From an uncultured Flaviramulus sp. (GTDB lineage Bacteria > Bacteroidota > Bacteroidia > Flavobacteriales > Flavobacteriaceae): a stretch of DNA of 64,000 nucleotides. Each line of letters begins with the position of its first letter. Within the stretch, counting starts at the first letter, position 1. The stretch is from positions 1 through 64,000 of the forward strand of contig CANLXL010000004.1 of the NCBI GenBank assembly GCA_947495125.1, read 5' to 3'. This document shows, in pieces, positions 54,199-61,947 of the stretch. Made by a program: the position numbers and the translations under genes. Below the pieces are notes generated by a model that did not search any database, was not told the DNA's origin, and saw nothing but the letters and a program-made list of their open reading frames with translations.

Positions 54199-54400
54199 AT
54201 AATTAGAACGCGTGTTTTGAATCAAAAAATATAAGCCTACAAATTGCTAGACTTTGTAGGATATAGATAGAGTTTAAAACCATTATTTAATATATTGATA
54301 GTTTAGTGCGACTTTAGAAATGATGTTGTTTTGAATCTGATTTATGAGATGATGATATTAAACTCTTAACAGGAAACAGGAAGTTTCGGCTTCCTGTTTC
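54199..54400 (+). ncRNA. Candidate small RNA under FNR-like control
   Basis: Starting about 12 bases after the -7 box, this stretch has no ORF longer than about seven codons in the sense direction. It contains an 8-bp hairpin (CCTACAAA / TTTGTAGG, 54236-54260). It ends in an 11-bp stem GAAACAGGAAG / CTTCCTGTTTC with loop TTTCGG (54373-54400), weakly followed by T. Read-through to the second hairpin at 54552 would give a longer form of about 390 bases. Function unknown. It may act on mRNAs of the stress island or elsewhere. Confidence 0.55.
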
Positions 54401-54551
54401 TCGTAAAATAAGCAGATTTTAATATTGCATAATGTTTAATCTGTTACGAAGCATTTAAAGTTATTAAGTAGCTGAAAAGTTAATGAGGTTTTAGTGATAA
54501 AATAATTTGACGCTTAGAAAAGGTAACTTCATAAAATTAAATGCTTTAGAC

Positions 54552-54586
54552 GAAACGGGAAGTGGAAACTTCCCGTTTCTGTTTTT
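54552..54586 (+). terminator. Terminator with the same stem as the small RNA 3' hairpin
   Basis: GAAACGGGAAG / CTTCCCGTTTC (11-bp perfect stem, 6-base loop) followed by TGTTTTTAT. It matches the hairpin at 54373 except for a compensating pair change (A-T to G-C) in the stem and a different loop. The preceding bases are also alike (ATTAAACTCTTAACAG versus ATTAAATGCTTTAGACG). Confidence 0.75.
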
Positions 54587-54660
54587 ATACCGGGACAAAG
54601 AATGGTTGTATTTATGAGCAAATTCAGAGGCATATAATTCAGTATCAACCAATTTCAATC

Positions 54661-54703
54661 TGATATATATCATTGTTTGCATCTTTAATGTACTGTACTT
54701 TTA
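54661..54703 (+). promoter_or_regulatory. FNR-like operator and -7 box of the USP 2 operon
   Basis: Perfect palindrome TGATATATATCA at 54661-54672. TACTTTTA starts at 54696, 29.5 bp from the centre. Predicted leader about 19 bases before the ATG at 54727. Confidence 0.75.
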
Positions 54704-54726
54704 AAAACATCTTAAGCGATGTAATC

Positions 54727-55575
54727 ATGAGAAAAATATTAGTTCCTACTGATTTTTCAGAAAATGCAGTAAATGCACTGCAATACGCCTGTGAGCTCTT
54801 TAAGTACGATAAATGCCAGTTTTTTATCATGCATGCGTATCAAGACGATATTTATGTCGATGAATCTTTGATAAAAAAAGAGACATTGGATGAGGTTACT
54901 AAAATGGTAAAAAATAAATCTGAAAAACAGTTAGAAGAAACTCTGGAACATCTTAAAAAAATATCACCAAACCCAAGGCATACTTATAATGTAATAGCGT
55001 CCAATAATATATTATTGGATGAAGCTGATAACATCGTAGATGAAGAAAATATAGATATCATTGTTATGGGAACCCGTGGTAAGACCAACGACCAGAAACT
55101 AACCTTTGGAAGCCATACACTGCAAGTTTTAAAATATGTGCAATGTCCGGTACTGGCAATTCCGGAAAATTACAGATACAGACAGCCAAAAAACATACTG
55201 TTTCCTACAAATTATATGATTCCTTATAAGAGGCGAGAGTTGAAGCTATTATGCGAAATGGTATCGCCTTATAGAGCGCAGATAGATATGTTATACATTT
55301 CTAAAAGAAAAACACTCTCCATGCGGCAGCAGGACAACCTGAATTTTATTAAAAGTGAATTATCAAAAAATAACCTCAATTTTAAAACAGTAAATAATAC
55401 ACACATCATAAATGCGATCTACAGGTACATTAAAGAAAATAGCACGGATATGTTGGTCATGGTAAATTCCAGGCACTCTTTTTTAGAAAATATTTTGTTC
55501 CAATCAACTATAGATAAGTTGAGCCTGTATATAGATATTCCCTTTCTGGCATTGCAGAACATGAGACGTTGTTAA
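54727..55575 (+). CDS. Tandem-domain universal stress protein 2
   Basis: A 282-residue double UspA protein. It starts MRKILVPTDFSENAVNALQYA. The first domain has MGTRGKTNDQKLTFGSHT, a complete G-2x-G-9x-G-S site. The second starts NILFPTNYMIPYKRRELK and lacks the Gly motif. An upstream in-frame ATG (54673) would begin right at the operator and before the predicted transcript start, so 54727 is the start. The next USP gene follows after 26 bp. Confidence 0.9.
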   Translation: MRKILVPTDFSENAVNALQYACELFKYDKCQFFIMHAYQDDIYVDESLIKKETLDEVTKMVKNKSEKQLEETLEHLKKISPNPRHTYNVIASNNILLDEADNIVDEENIDIIVMGTRGKTNDQKLTFGSHTLQVLKYVQCPVLAIPENYRYRQPKNILFPTNYMIPYKRRELKLLCEMVSPYRAQIDMLYISKRKTLSMRQQDNLNFIKSELSKNNLNFKTVNNTHIINAIYRYIKENSTDMLVMVNSRHSFLENILFQSTIDKLSLYIDIPFLALQNMRRC

Positions 55576-55600
55576 ATCATTTAAATTAAAATTTAAGACC

Positions 55601-56443
55601 ATGAAAAAAATACTTTTACCCACAGATTTTTCCAAGAATTCATGGAATACTATAAAATATGCGCTTGAGCTATTTAAACACCAAGAATGCAACTTTACAT
55701 TGTTAAATACATATACTCCAATTATTTATCAAGTAGAACATATGCAATTGGGGTCTGCCCAACTGGGGCTTCTCGAGACTTTACAAAGCGTATCTGAGAA
55801 TGGATTGGACGAGATGGAGCAAAAGATGCTAACCCATTTTAAAAATCCGAAACATACCTATTCTAAAATTTCTTCATTTAATACGCTCACTACAGAGATC
55901 AAAGAACTTTTTAATGGCAATACCATGGATCTAATTGTTATGGGTACCAAAGGAGCCACAGGAGCAAAAGAAGTGTTGTTTGGTACCAATACCGTTCATA
56001 TTATAAAAAACGCGCAATGTCCGGTACTGGCTGTTCCTGATGATTTTTCATTTGAAGCCCCTCACGAAGTCCTGTTTCCATCAGATTATGAGGTCGATTT
56101 TCAGGAAAAACATGTACAGCCAATTCTGGATATAGTAACACCTTATAAGGCAAGAATAAATTTTTTAAACGCATCCTATGGATACGATCTATCTGATTTG
56201 CAAGAGAAAAACAGACGTAAGTTAGATGATTACTTTAAGGATATGGCGCATATATTTCACAGTGTGAGCAACCAAAATGTACAAGAAGCTATTAATAAGT
56301 TTCAATTAAAAAACCGAATTAATTTACTGGTTATGATCAATAATAAACATTCGTTTTTCGAAAATCTGTTTTTTAAATCGACAATAAAACAAATAGGTTT
56401 CCATTTGAATATCCCATTTTTAGTCATCCCATCAAAAACTTAA
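55601..56443 (+). CDS. Tandem-domain universal stress protein 3
   Basis: A 280-residue double UspA protein (KKILLPTDFSKNSWNTIKYAL). The first domain carries MGTKGATGAKEVLFGTNT, the ATP-type Gly motif with G-T at the end. The second domain (EVLFPSDYEVDFQEKHVQPI) is degenerate. It shares the operon with USP 2 and lies 5 bp before USP 4, closest in motif to USP 4. Confidence 0.9.
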   Translation: MKKILLPTDFSKNSWNTIKYALELFKHQECNFTLLNTYTPIIYQVEHMQLGSAQLGLLETLQSVSENGLDEMEQKMLTHFKNPKHTYSKISSFNTLTTEIKELFNGNTMDLIVMGTKGATGAKEVLFGTNTVHIIKNAQCPVLAVPDDFSFEAPHEVLFPSDYEVDFQEKHVQPILDIVTPYKARINFLNASYGYDLSDLQEKNRRKLDDYFKDMAHIFHSVSNQNVQEAINKFQLKNRINLLVMINNKHSFFENLFFKSTIKQIGFHLNIPFLVIPSKT

Positions 56444-56447
56444 TAAC

Positions 56448-57287
56448 ATGCAAACTACGAGAACACATATTTTACTCCCCACAGATTTTTCAGACAATGC
56501 CTGGAGCGCTGCAGTATATGCTTTAAAGCTTTATGCTGAACAAGAATGCACCTTTTATTTCTTACACTCAACGAAAATGAAGGTATCGACCATGTCTAAT
56601 TTTTCGAATAAGCTTTTAAAAGTCATGAACGATGAAGCCAGGAAGGCCTTGTTAGAATTAAAGCAAACCGCGGAAGCATCAAATGCAAATCCCAATCATG
56701 ATTTTGAGATTATCTTAAGTTCGGACGATTTGATAGATACCATCGAACATATTGTGAAGATGTATCAAATAAACCTTGTTATTATGGGAACAAAGGGAGC
56801 AACCGGAGCTAAGGAATTTTTCTTTGGAAGTAATACGGTAAAGATCGCAAAGAAGATGAGGCTTTGCCCAATTTTGATTGTTCCCGAAGAATTTGATTTC
56901 GAAACTCCAAAACAAATTGCTTTTTCAACAGATTTTAATCGCTTTTATGGCGATAAAGAATTAAAACCACTGAAACAACTGGCGAGCTTGTATGATTCGA
57001 AAATCAGGATTGTTCATATTAATGAGAAAGAACATTTAGATGGGATACAAGACTATAATCTAAACGTCCTTAAGGAGAATTTTAAAGATTATGAACATAG
57101 TTTTCATTGGATGCCGGATTATTCTAAAAAAGTAACAGAAATTAATGATTTTATTGAAGAGTTAAAAATAGATATACTGGCCATGGTTAGTTATAAGCGC
57201 AGTTTTATCGAGAGCATTGTTAATGAACCTGTTATAAAAAAGATTGGGTTTCGCCCTATAGTTCCATTCCTGGTAATCCCGGATTAA
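56448..57287 (+). CDS. Tandem-domain universal stress protein 4
   Basis: A 279-residue double UspA protein (HILLPTDFSDNAWSAAVYAL). The nucleotide motif is MGTKGATGAKEFFFGSNT, nearly identical to USP 3, pointing to a local duplication. The second domain (QIAFSTDFNRFYGDKELKPL) lacks the motif. Its stop lies 3 bp before the operator of the next USP gene. Confidence 0.9.
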   Translation: MQTTRTHILLPTDFSDNAWSAAVYALKLYAEQECTFYFLHSTKMKVSTMSNFSNKLLKVMNDEARKALLELKQTAEASNANPNHDFEIILSSDDLIDTIEHIVKMYQINLVIMGTKGATGAKEFFFGSNTVKIAKKMRLCPILIVPEEFDFETPKQIAFSTDFNRFYGDKELKPLKQLASLYDSKIRIVHINEKEHLDGIQDYNLNVLKENFKDYEHSFHWMPDYSKKVTEINDFIEELKIDILAMVSYKRSFIESIVNEPVIKKIGFRPIVPFLVIPD

Positions 57288-57289
57288 GC

Positions 57290-57332
57290 TGATGAATATC
57301 ATTGCCATACGTTGATATCCAGACTATATTGA
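57290..57332 (+). promoter_or_regulatory. FNR-like operator and -7 box of the USP 5 operon
   Basis: TGATGAATATCA at 57290-57301. TATATTGA starts at 57325, 29.5 bp from the centre. Predicted leader about 17 bases. Confidence 0.65.
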
Positions 57333-57353
57333 CAGTAAGTTATTCAAACAATA

Positions 57354-58211
57354 ATGATGATGAAACATATATTATTACCCACAGATTTTTCTAAAAATGC
57401 ATGGCTCGCCATACGTTATGCATTGAAATTATATAAGAATGAACGCTGTGTTTTTTACATTCTAAACGTTTTTTCTGCCACTTCGAATATTGTAGACAGT
57501 CTTCTAAATATGGAACCCGGCAGTGAGCTCTATGAAAATGCCAGGATAGATTCAGAAGACGGGTTGGTAAAAATCTTAAACACGATTACATTAATGGAGA
57601 ATAAAAGTGCCGAACATTCTTTTGTTCCCATTTCGGTATTCAATAACCCATTAGAGGCCATTAAAAATGTCGTTGAAGAAAAGGATATAGAAATGATTGT
57701 TATGGGAACCAGGGGAGAAACTAATTCAAGAAAGCTTGTCTATGGGCGCACAGCCTTAAACGTTATGGAAAAGGTAAGGAACTGTCCGGTGATCGTAGTT
57801 CCTGAACAGGCAAAACAGAAATTACCTCAAGAAATTGTATTTCCAACCAGTTACAAAACACATTTTAAAAGAAGAGAATTGAAACATATGGTTGATGTTG
57901 CTAAAACCTGTAAGGCGTCCATTAGAATATTACATATTGTTAAACAAAGTAAGTTAAATAAGAAACAGCTCGACAATAAAAAATTATTAGAGCGCGCTTT
58001 TGAGGAGATTGATTATTCATTTCACGCTTTGAGCCATATGGAAATACCAACAGCAATAAATTGTTTTGTTGAAAGTAGAAATAGTGATATGATAGCCTTT
58101 ATTAATAAGAAGCATGCCTTTTTCGGAAGTATTTTAGCGCAACCCTTGGTAAAAGATTTAGCCTACCATTCTAAAGTTCCGATACTGGTAATGCACGACT
58201 TGAGAAATTAA
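57354..58211 (+). CDS. Tandem-domain universal stress protein 5
   Basis: A 285-residue double UspA protein (KHILLPTDFSKNAWLAIRYAL). Its first-domain motif is MGTRGETNSRKLVYGRTA, where the usual G-S/T is G-R, so ATP binding may be weakened. The second domain (EIVFPTSYKTHFKRRELKHM) is degenerate and most like that of USP 2. Three Met codons in a row (57354-57362) make the exact start uncertain. It heads an operon that goes on to the baeRF-like protein and the nucleases. Confidence 0.88.
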   Translation: MMMKHILLPTDFSKNAWLAIRYALKLYKNERCVFYILNVFSATSNIVDSLLNMEPGSELYENARIDSEDGLVKILNTITLMENKSAEHSFVPISVFNNPLEAIKNVVEEKDIEMIVMGTRGETNSRKLVYGRTALNVMEKVRNCPVIVVPEQAKQKLPQEIVFPTSYKTHFKRRELKHMVDVAKTCKASIRILHIVKQSKLNKKQLDNKKLLERAFEEIDYSFHALSHMEIPTAINCFVESRNSDMIAFINKKHAFFGSILAQPLVKDLAYHSKVPILVMHDLRN

Positions 58212-58222
58212 AAAAAAAGAGC

Positions 58223-58630
58223 ATGAAAAATTCAGGAGTTTGGCTGGACAAAGAAAAAGCCCATATTATTACCATTGAAAAGGAAAACGAAATGTTTGAA
58301 ACAATCTATTCCGAGATTGAGAATTACAATGTCTCCGGGGGTTCCGGTACACGATTTAAAGGAGGTCCGCAGGATGTTGTTCAGGACAGTAAATATTTAA
58401 ACCGTGAAAAGCAACAGCTAAAATTATATTTTAAAAACATTATACCTCATATAAAACAATCCCATAAAATTGCCATTTTCGGACCAGCAGAAACATTTCA
58501 AAAGTTTAAAAAGGAGCTGGAAGAAAATTATACCGAGATAAATGCTAAAGTGATCAATATAGCAAGAGCGGACAGCATGACTAACAATCAAATAAAGGCA
58601 TTGATTAGAGATTATTTCAAAAAGCATTAA
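58223..58630 (+). CDS. baeRF-like (bacterial eRF1-type) protein
   Basis: A 135-residue protein that resembles the single-domain bacterial archaeo-eukaryotic release factor-like families: it opens NSGVWLDKEKAHIITIEKE, then IPHIKQSHKIAIFGPAETFQKFKKELEENYTEINAKVINI. These small proteins are suspected to act on stalled or hibernating ribosomes, but proof is thin. Here it sits 11 bp after USP 5 and before an ATP-cone nuclease and a beta-CASP nuclease, which supports a link with RNA or translation. Confidence 0.65.
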   Translation: MKNSGVWLDKEKAHIITIEKENEMFETIYSEIENYNVSGGSGTRFKGGPQDVVQDSKYLNREKQQLKLYFKNIIPHIKQSHKIAIFGPAETFQKFKKELEENYTEINAKVINIARADSMTNNQIKALIRDYFKKH

Positions 58631-58658
58631 CAACACGCTCACAATTTTTCGTTGCTAA

Positions 58659-59510
58659 ATGAAGCAGGACAATATTCATATCATTAAATCTTCAGGGGAA
58701 AAAGTAAAGTTTTCTTTAGGAAAACTCCGTAATTCTCTTAAGCGTACAGGAGCCGATAATGCCATCGTTGAATCCATAATAGAAAAGGTAATGGCGGAGT
58801 TGTATCAAGGCATTTCAACAAAAGAAATCTATAATCGCGCATTTGCTTTATTGAGAAACAAAAAAAGCTATCTGGCATCAAAATACAAGCTCAAAAAGGC
58901 GATCTACGAATTAGGCCCTACAGGCTTTCCCTTTGAGCGTTTTGTTAGCGCCATTTTAAAATATTCAGGCTATAAAACAGAGGTTGGTAAAATATTGCAA
59001 GGCCGGTGCGTCACTCATGAAATAGATGTGATCGCCCATAAAAATAATAAAACGACCATAGTAGAATGCAAATTTCATAGTGAGCAAGGTCTTAATTGCA
59101 ATGTAAAAATCCCATTGTATATAAACTCGCGCTATCAGGATGTAAGCAGCTTTTGGAATACCAATGTAAAAAACGAAACCACCTTGTCTAAGGGGTGGGT
59201 GGTAACCAATACAAGATTTACCAAAGATGCCCTCCAATACGGAAATTGCTGTGGTTTGTATTTATTGAGCTGGGACTATCCGAAAAATGATGGGTTAAAA
59301 GATAGAATTGATAGATTGGGATTATATCCAATAACGGTATCTACATTGCTCACCAATAGAGAGAAGCAGTTTTTGTTAAGCAGAGATATGGTATTATGCA
59401 GAGCATTGATCGGAGATGTATTTTATTTAGACCATTTGGGAATTTCAGACCTAAGGAAGAAGAAAATATTGAATGAAATAAACCAGTTATGTGCCACCCA
59501 AAGTCGTTGA
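58659..59510 (+). CDS. ATP-cone domain fused to a restriction endonuclease-like domain
   Basis: A 283-residue cytoplasmic protein. Residues about 6-92 are an ATP-cone (IIKSSGEKVKFSLGKLRNSLKRTGADNAIVESIIEKVMAELYQGISTKEIYNRAFALLRNKKSYLASKYKLKKAIYELGPTG) as in ribonucleotide reductases and NrdR. Residues about 93-220 are a PD-(D/E)xK nuclease core (FERFVSAILKYSGY, HEIDVIAHKNNKTTIVECKFHSEQG). A nuclease gated by the ATP/dATP balance would fit a dormancy or starvation role; this is inference. The MBL nuclease begins one base after its stop. Confidence 0.85.
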   Translation: MKQDNIHIIKSSGEKVKFSLGKLRNSLKRTGADNAIVESIIEKVMAELYQGISTKEIYNRAFALLRNKKSYLASKYKLKKAIYELGPTGFPFERFVSAILKYSGYKTEVGKILQGRCVTHEIDVIAHKNNKTTIVECKFHSEQGLNCNVKIPLYINSRYQDVSSFWNTNVKNETTLSKGWVVTNTRFTKDALQYGNCCGLYLLSWDYPKNDGLKDRIDRLGLYPITVSTLLTNREKQFLLSRDMVLCRALIGDVFYLDHLGISDLRKKKILNEINQLCATQSR

Positions 59511-59511
59511 T

Positions 59512-60885
59512 ATGGAAAGCTTGGCCAGAATCAGTTTTTTAGGTGCTTCCGGAGTCGTTACCGGCTCCAAATTTCTAATTGAAACTTCAGAGCAAAATAT
59601 ACTAATCGATTGTGGGATGTTTCAGGGGTTAAAAGAACTTAGGAAACTAAATTGGAATGCCTTTCCGGTAAACGCAGAAACTATAGATGTGGTTTTGATT
59701 ACACACGGTCATTTAGACCATGTAGGCTATTTGCCACGACTAATAAAACAAGGGTATACCGGAAGAATTATAGGAACGGCTCCTACATTGGCCATCGCAG
59801 AAACCATACTTATGGATAGTGCAAAGATCCATGAAGAAGAAGCCGAAAAGGCTAATAAAGAAAAGTATACGAAACATCACCCTGCTTTACCATTTTACAC
59901 CAAGACAGATGTCGAAAATACCATCCGATTATTTCAAACTGAGGTACTGGACAAGTGGGTATCGCTGTCGGATCATATAGCGTATCGTTTTCAATATAAC
60001 GGACATATTATCGGAGCGACATTTATTGAATTAGATATTCATGGAAAACGCTTTGTATTTTCCGGAGATATTGGAAGAAGAAATGATTATTTATTGGCCG
60101 ATCCCAAACACCCTGAATGGGCAGATTTTTTATTTATTGAAAGCACCTATGGTGATAAACAACATCCGGAAGAAGATATAGAACTGTTACTTTCTGAAAT
60201 AATAATGGAAACAATCCATAAGCAGGGAAACCTGATTATTCCAAGTTTTGCCGTTGAGCGCCTGCAGGTTTTGATGTATCTCATTTGGAGCTTGTACCGA
60301 AAACACAGGATTCCTAATATTCCCATTTTTATCGATAGCCCTATGGGAAATAACGTTTTAGATGTTTTTAAGCGCTTTCCGAAGTGGCATAAATTATCGG
60401 TTACCGATTATAATGTCATGTGTAATCATATCAATATCATTCGATCCTATAGGGAAACCTGGGAAACTATCGACGATCAACGCTCCAAGATCATAATAGC
60501 AGGAAGTGGCATGGTAACCGGAGGTAGAGTATTAACCTATTTACAGCAACTTATAGACGTGCCTTCAACGACGGTTTTATTGGTAGGTTATCAGGCCGCA
60601 GGTACCCGGGGTCGGCAGCTATTGGACGGAGCGAAAACCATTAAGTTTTTCGGAAAGCATTATCCCGTGAAAGCCTCTATAAAAAGCATTGAAAGTCTTT
60701 CGGCGCATGCCGATCAACAAGATCTGTTAAACTGGATGAAAAGAATTAAAAACATCCCGGAAAAAGTGTTTCTCGTTCATGGTGAATCCATGGCATTGGA
60801 CACCTTCAAAGCCAAGATAAAAGATACTTTTAATTGGAATGTATCTATCCCTGAACTTAATGAGGTCGTAAAATTAATGATCTGA
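59512..60885 (+). CDS. Metallo-beta-lactamase/beta-CASP ribonuclease
   Basis: A 457-residue zinc-dependent nuclease of the CPSF73/Ysh1-like (YhfX-type) group. The metal site is THGHLDHVGYLPRL. Further ligands are GHIIGATFIELDIHGKRFVFSGDIGR and ESTYGD. The beta-CASP part has SGMVTGGRVLTYLQQL and the RNA-specificity tail LLDGAKTIKFFGKHYPVKASIKSIESLSAHADQQDLLNWM, HGE. It should process or degrade RNA. A GTG at 59491 would overlap the previous gene. The ATG at 59512, one base after that stop, is preferred. Confidence 0.9.
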   Translation: MESLARISFLGASGVVTGSKFLIETSEQNILIDCGMFQGLKELRKLNWNAFPVNAETIDVVLITHGHLDHVGYLPRLIKQGYTGRIIGTAPTLAIAETILMDSAKIHEEEAEKANKEKYTKHHPALPFYTKTDVENTIRLFQTEVLDKWVSLSDHIAYRFQYNGHIIGATFIELDIHGKRFVFSGDIGRRNDYLLADPKHPEWADFLFIESTYGDKQHPEEDIELLLSEIIMETIHKQGNLIIPSFAVERLQVLMYLIWSLYRKHRIPNIPIFIDSPMGNNVLDVFKRFPKWHKLSVTDYNVMCNHINIIRSYRETWETIDDQRSKIIIAGSGMVTGGRVLTYLQQLIDVPSTTVLLVGYQAAGTRGRQLLDGAKTIKFFGKHYPVKASIKSIESLSAHADQQDLLNWMKRIKNIPEKVFLVHGESMALDTFKAKIKDTFNWNVSIPELNEVVKLMI

Positions 60886-60905
60886 AAACAACAAACTTAT
60901 CAAAA

Positions 60906-61313
60906 ATGAGAACGTATAAAAGCTTTAATAAAGATAAAACCATTGAAGCGTTGGAATATGATATGTTACAGTATTCTGAAAGGCTGCTGCATATAAAAGC
61001 AGAGCAGGACTTCTATAGCACTTTGGTTAATGCGCCTATTTTTAAGCCCCGTACAGCCAATTTGTTTGAAAAACTTGAGCAGTTTAAAAGGCAAATACAG
61101 CAAACGAAAACGCTTAGCTCCGGTTTGTTAAATGAAATAAGCACTCATATAAATAAAATTAATAATAAAACGGAATGGAAAGATCTAGGATACCGTAATT
61201 CCTTGGTAACCGGGCATGACGTACTGGAACATAAGATTCATGACTTTTTTGTAAAAACGGCAGATTCTAAGTCACAATTACTTCAATACATTCAAAGCGT
61301 TCTTTTAGATTAA
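60906..61313 (+). CDS. Unrecognised helical protein, paralogue A
   Basis: A 135-residue, highly charged, helical protein with coiled-coil character (ALEYDMLQYSERLLHIKAEQDFYSTLVNAP, LFEKLEQFKRQIQQTKTL). It resembles the protein at 61948 in the core segment: a Trp- or Tyr-start, L-IK-EQ-F/FY and a following helical hairpin. No known domain. It is the last gene before the Hsp20 promoter. Confidence 0.7.
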   Translation: MRTYKSFNKDKTIEALEYDMLQYSERLLHIKAEQDFYSTLVNAPIFKPRTANLFEKLEQFKRQIQQTKTLSSGLLNEISTHINKINNKTEWKDLGYRNSLVTGHDVLEHKIHDFFVKTADSKSQLLQYIQSVLLD

Positions 61314-61350
61314 ATGATGGTTATAGCACCATTCTGTTTTTTTTGTAAAC

Positions 61351-61393
61351 TGATATATATCATTGCGTTAGCCTTGGTTAATAATTAAATTCA
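61351..61393 (+). promoter_or_regulatory. FNR-like operator and -7 box of the Hsp20 gene
   Basis: Perfect palindrome TGATATATATCA at 61351-61362. TAAATTCA starts at 61386, 29.5 bp from the centre. Predicted leader about 35 bases. Confidence 0.72.
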
Positions 61394-61432
61394 TGCTTAA
61401 AATAAAGTATTAATATCTTAAATTATTAAAAA

Positions 61433-61882
61433 ATGACACTTATCAAATTTAAAAACAGAAACAGATTGTTCCCTTGGAATAATGGCGGCTTAAAAAGCTT
61501 TTTAAGCTCCGATGAATTCTTTAATGATGATTTTTTTGATGAAGATAGCTTAATGCCGGCTATGAACGTCAAAGAGCACGATGACGATTTTGAAATAGAA
61601 TTCGCTGCTCCGGGTTTTTCAAAAAAAGATTTTGAAGTAACCATCGATGAAGATATACTCAATGTATGTGGTGAAAAAAGTAAAGAATCTGAAGAAGAGG
61701 AGGAAGGCTATACCCGCAAGGAATTTAGCTATAATTCTTTTAAACGATCATTAAAATTGCCTAATACCGTTAATCTGGATCAGGATGTAAAGGCCACTTA
61801 CAAAAATGGTATTTTAAAATTAAATCTTCAAAAGCATGATGAGGCTAAGGTTGCTCCTAAAAAGGTAATTGAAATTGTTTAG
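61433..61882 (+). CDS. Hsp20-family small heat-shock protein
   Basis: A 149-residue ATP-independent chaperone. An N-terminal arm rich in Phe and Asn (about 1-42) precedes the alpha-crystallin domain (MNVKEHDDDFEIEFAAPGFSKKDFEVTIDEDILNVCGEK, YTRKEFSYNSFKRSLKLPNTVNLDQDVKATYKNGILKLNLQK). The C-terminal VIEIV provides the I-x-I motif for oligomer assembly. Its own FNR-like promoter and following terminator make it a separate unit, comparable in role to mycobacterial HspX. Confidence 0.94.
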   Translation: MTLIKFKNRNRLFPWNNGGLKSFLSSDEFFNDDFFDEDSLMPAMNVKEHDDDFEIEFAAPGFSKKDFEVTIDEDILNVCGEKSKESEEEEEGYTRKEFSYNSFKRSLKLPNTVNLDQDVKATYKNGILKLNLQKHDEAKVAPKKVIEIV

Positions 61883-61890
61883 TCTTAGAT

Positions 61891-61931
61891 AAAGCAGAAA
61901 GTGGCTGAACCTTTACTTTCTGCTTTTCATT
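61891..61931 (+). terminator. Terminator behind Hsp20
   Basis: AAAGCAGAAAGT / ACTTTCTGCTTT forms a 12-bp perfect stem with a 12-base loop, then TCATTTTT. It lies 9 bp after the Hsp20 stop. The next gene starts 22 bp later, with no visible promoter of the island type, so partial read-through is likely. Confidence 0.85.
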
Positions 61932-61947
61932 TTTAAAAATAATCGCT

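Noticed and set aside
54491-54682. Minus-strand frame of 63 codons over the second small-RNA hairpin
   Set aside because: It crosses the terminator hairpin and has no recognisable features or start signal; the hairpins and promoter support a plus-strand non-coding transcript instead.
54673-54726. Longer N-terminus for USP 2
   Set aside because: The ATG lies directly after the operator and before the predicted transcript start; UspA domains begin at MRKILVPTDFS.
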